Shown here: piece by piece, positions 48,858-49,362 of the stretch
How the letters are laid out: every line of letters starts with the position of its first letter
Numbering within the stretch: the stretch's first letter is position 1
Source: an uncultured beta proteobacterium
Lineage (GTDB): Bacteria; Pseudomonadota; Gammaproteobacteria; Burkholderiales; Burkholderiaceae_C
Length of the DNA: 49,362 nt
Assembly: GCA_903830985.1 (NCBI GenBank)
Contig: CAIKVZ010000345.1
Location: 1-49,362 of the forward strand
Reading direction: 5' to 3'
Position numbers and translations under genes: made by a program
The notes under the pieces: generated by a model
The model's input: the letters and a program-made list of their open reading frames with translations, nothing else
The model's database searches: none
Told to the model about the DNA's origin: nothing

Positions 48858-49362
48858 GTGCATTTGATTATCACGGATGCGTGGCTTGCCAAGAGCCGCG
48901 CCATCCATCTGAGCGGAACCCGGCTGGTTTTGTCCGGTCTGGCCGCCTCCCTGGTGCTGATGCTGGTGGCGGTCGGTTTGTACCACCTGGTCTTCCTCAA
49001 AGGTGCGCGCGAAGGCTGGCCCGTGGTCGGTTCGCTGGTGCGTCTGGTGGTGAAGGACGAGTTCGAGCAGCGCGACCGCTTCATGCGCGAGAACCTCGAT
49101 GTGATGGCGCGCAAGCTGGGCGAAATGCAGGCCAAGATGGTGCAGCTCGAGTCGCTCGGTGAGCGGGTTTCCGGCCTGGCGGGTGTGGCCGCACCCGACC
49201 TGAAAGCCGCGCCGGGTCGCGGTGGTGCGCTGGTGGGTGGGCGCCCGTTGACGCTGGAAGAACTGCAGGCGACGCTGGCCGATCTGGACCAGTTGACGAA
49301 TCAGCGCACCGACCTGCTGACGGTGGTGGAGTCCAGGCTGTTTGAGCAAAAAGTGCGCAAGA
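48858..49362 (+). CDS. M23-type peptidoglycan peptidase, N-terminal part (runs off the right edge)
   Basis: 168 codons are visible from GTG at 48858, with GAGGGG 6 bases before it; TTG two codons on is an alternative. The N-terminus IITDAWLAKSRAIHLSG precedes a membrane helix (LVLSGLAASLVLMLVAVGLYHLVF), then a coiled-coil region (RFMRENLDVMARKLGEMQAKMVQLESL in parts) as in membrane-bound LytM/M23 proteins found next to DUF721 and secA. The Zn-binding catalytic domain lies outside the window. Confidence 0.75.
   Translation, partial: MHLIITDAWLAKSRAIHLSGTRLVLSGLAASLVLMLVAVGLYHLVFLKGAREGWPVVGSLVRLVVKDEFEQRDRFMRENLDVMARKLGEMQAKMVQLESLGERVSGLAGVAAPDLKAAPGRGGALVGGRPLTLEELQATLADLDQLTNQRTDLLTVVESRLFEQKVRK

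Overview
The window is a high-GC stretch of bacterial chromosome. Gene content and order suggest a betaproteobacterium of the Burkholderiales, probably Comamonadaceae-like: pstSCAB-phoU-phoB-phoR in one run, then glutathione reductase, then DUF721 next to an M23-type peptidase. The organism is inferred from gene style only. No rRNA, tRNA, CRISPR array, transposase or prophage was seen.

The dominant theme is phosphate starvation. Reading the intergenic DNA, I found eleven candidate PhoB-dependent promoters built the same way: two 7-bp CTGTCAC-like repeats, a 4-bp spacer between them, then exactly 10 bp, then a -10-like hexamer. They precede pstS, phnC, a leaderless secreted protein upstream of alkaline phosphatase, a lipoprotein glycerophosphodiesterase, a TonB-dependent receptor, a purple-acid-phosphatase-like lipoprotein, an exbD-tonB-receptor-exbB operon, an EAL/GGDEF protein, a small zinc-ribbon protein, a pyruvate-kinase-like protein and a DUF4405 membrane protein.

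Layout. 1-950: the N-terminus of an aldehyde dehydrogenase and two small genes. 986-8118: receptor plus beta-propeller, secreted protein, alkaline phosphatase and a 7-TM protein. 8119-8535: operator-like palindrome, dispersed REP-like repeats and a terminator. 8536-14419: GlpQ-like lipoprotein, second receptor, acid-phosphatase-like lipoprotein and a small lipoprotein. 14420-20812: repeats, a dedicated ExbD-TonB-receptor-ExbB operon, more repeats, an M14 peptidase and an alpha/beta hydrolase. 20816-26753: histone-H1-like protein, EAL/GGDEF protein, zinc-ribbon protein, pyruvate-kinase-like protein, a small unknown and a DUF4405 protein. 26871-39308: the C-P lyase locus, with phnGHIJKLM and a hexapeptide acetyltransferase on minus, phnF-DUF1045-phnN on plus, and phnC-phnD-phnD-phnE on minus. 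39482-46070: pstSCAB-phoU-phoBR. 46081-49362: glutathione reductase, esterase, DUF721 and the start of an M23 peptidase.

How it may work together (inference): PhoR/PhoB sense low phosphate. PstSCAB takes up phosphate and PhnCDE takes up phosphonates. Secreted and lipid-anchored phosphatases and a phosphodiesterase release phosphate from organic esters. Three outer-membrane receptors, with their own TonB-ExbBD motor, bring large or scarce phosphorus compounds across the outer membrane. C-P lyase breaks phosphonates. A probable c-di-GMP phosphodiesterase and a divergent pyruvate kinase would couple starvation to lifestyle and central metabolism.
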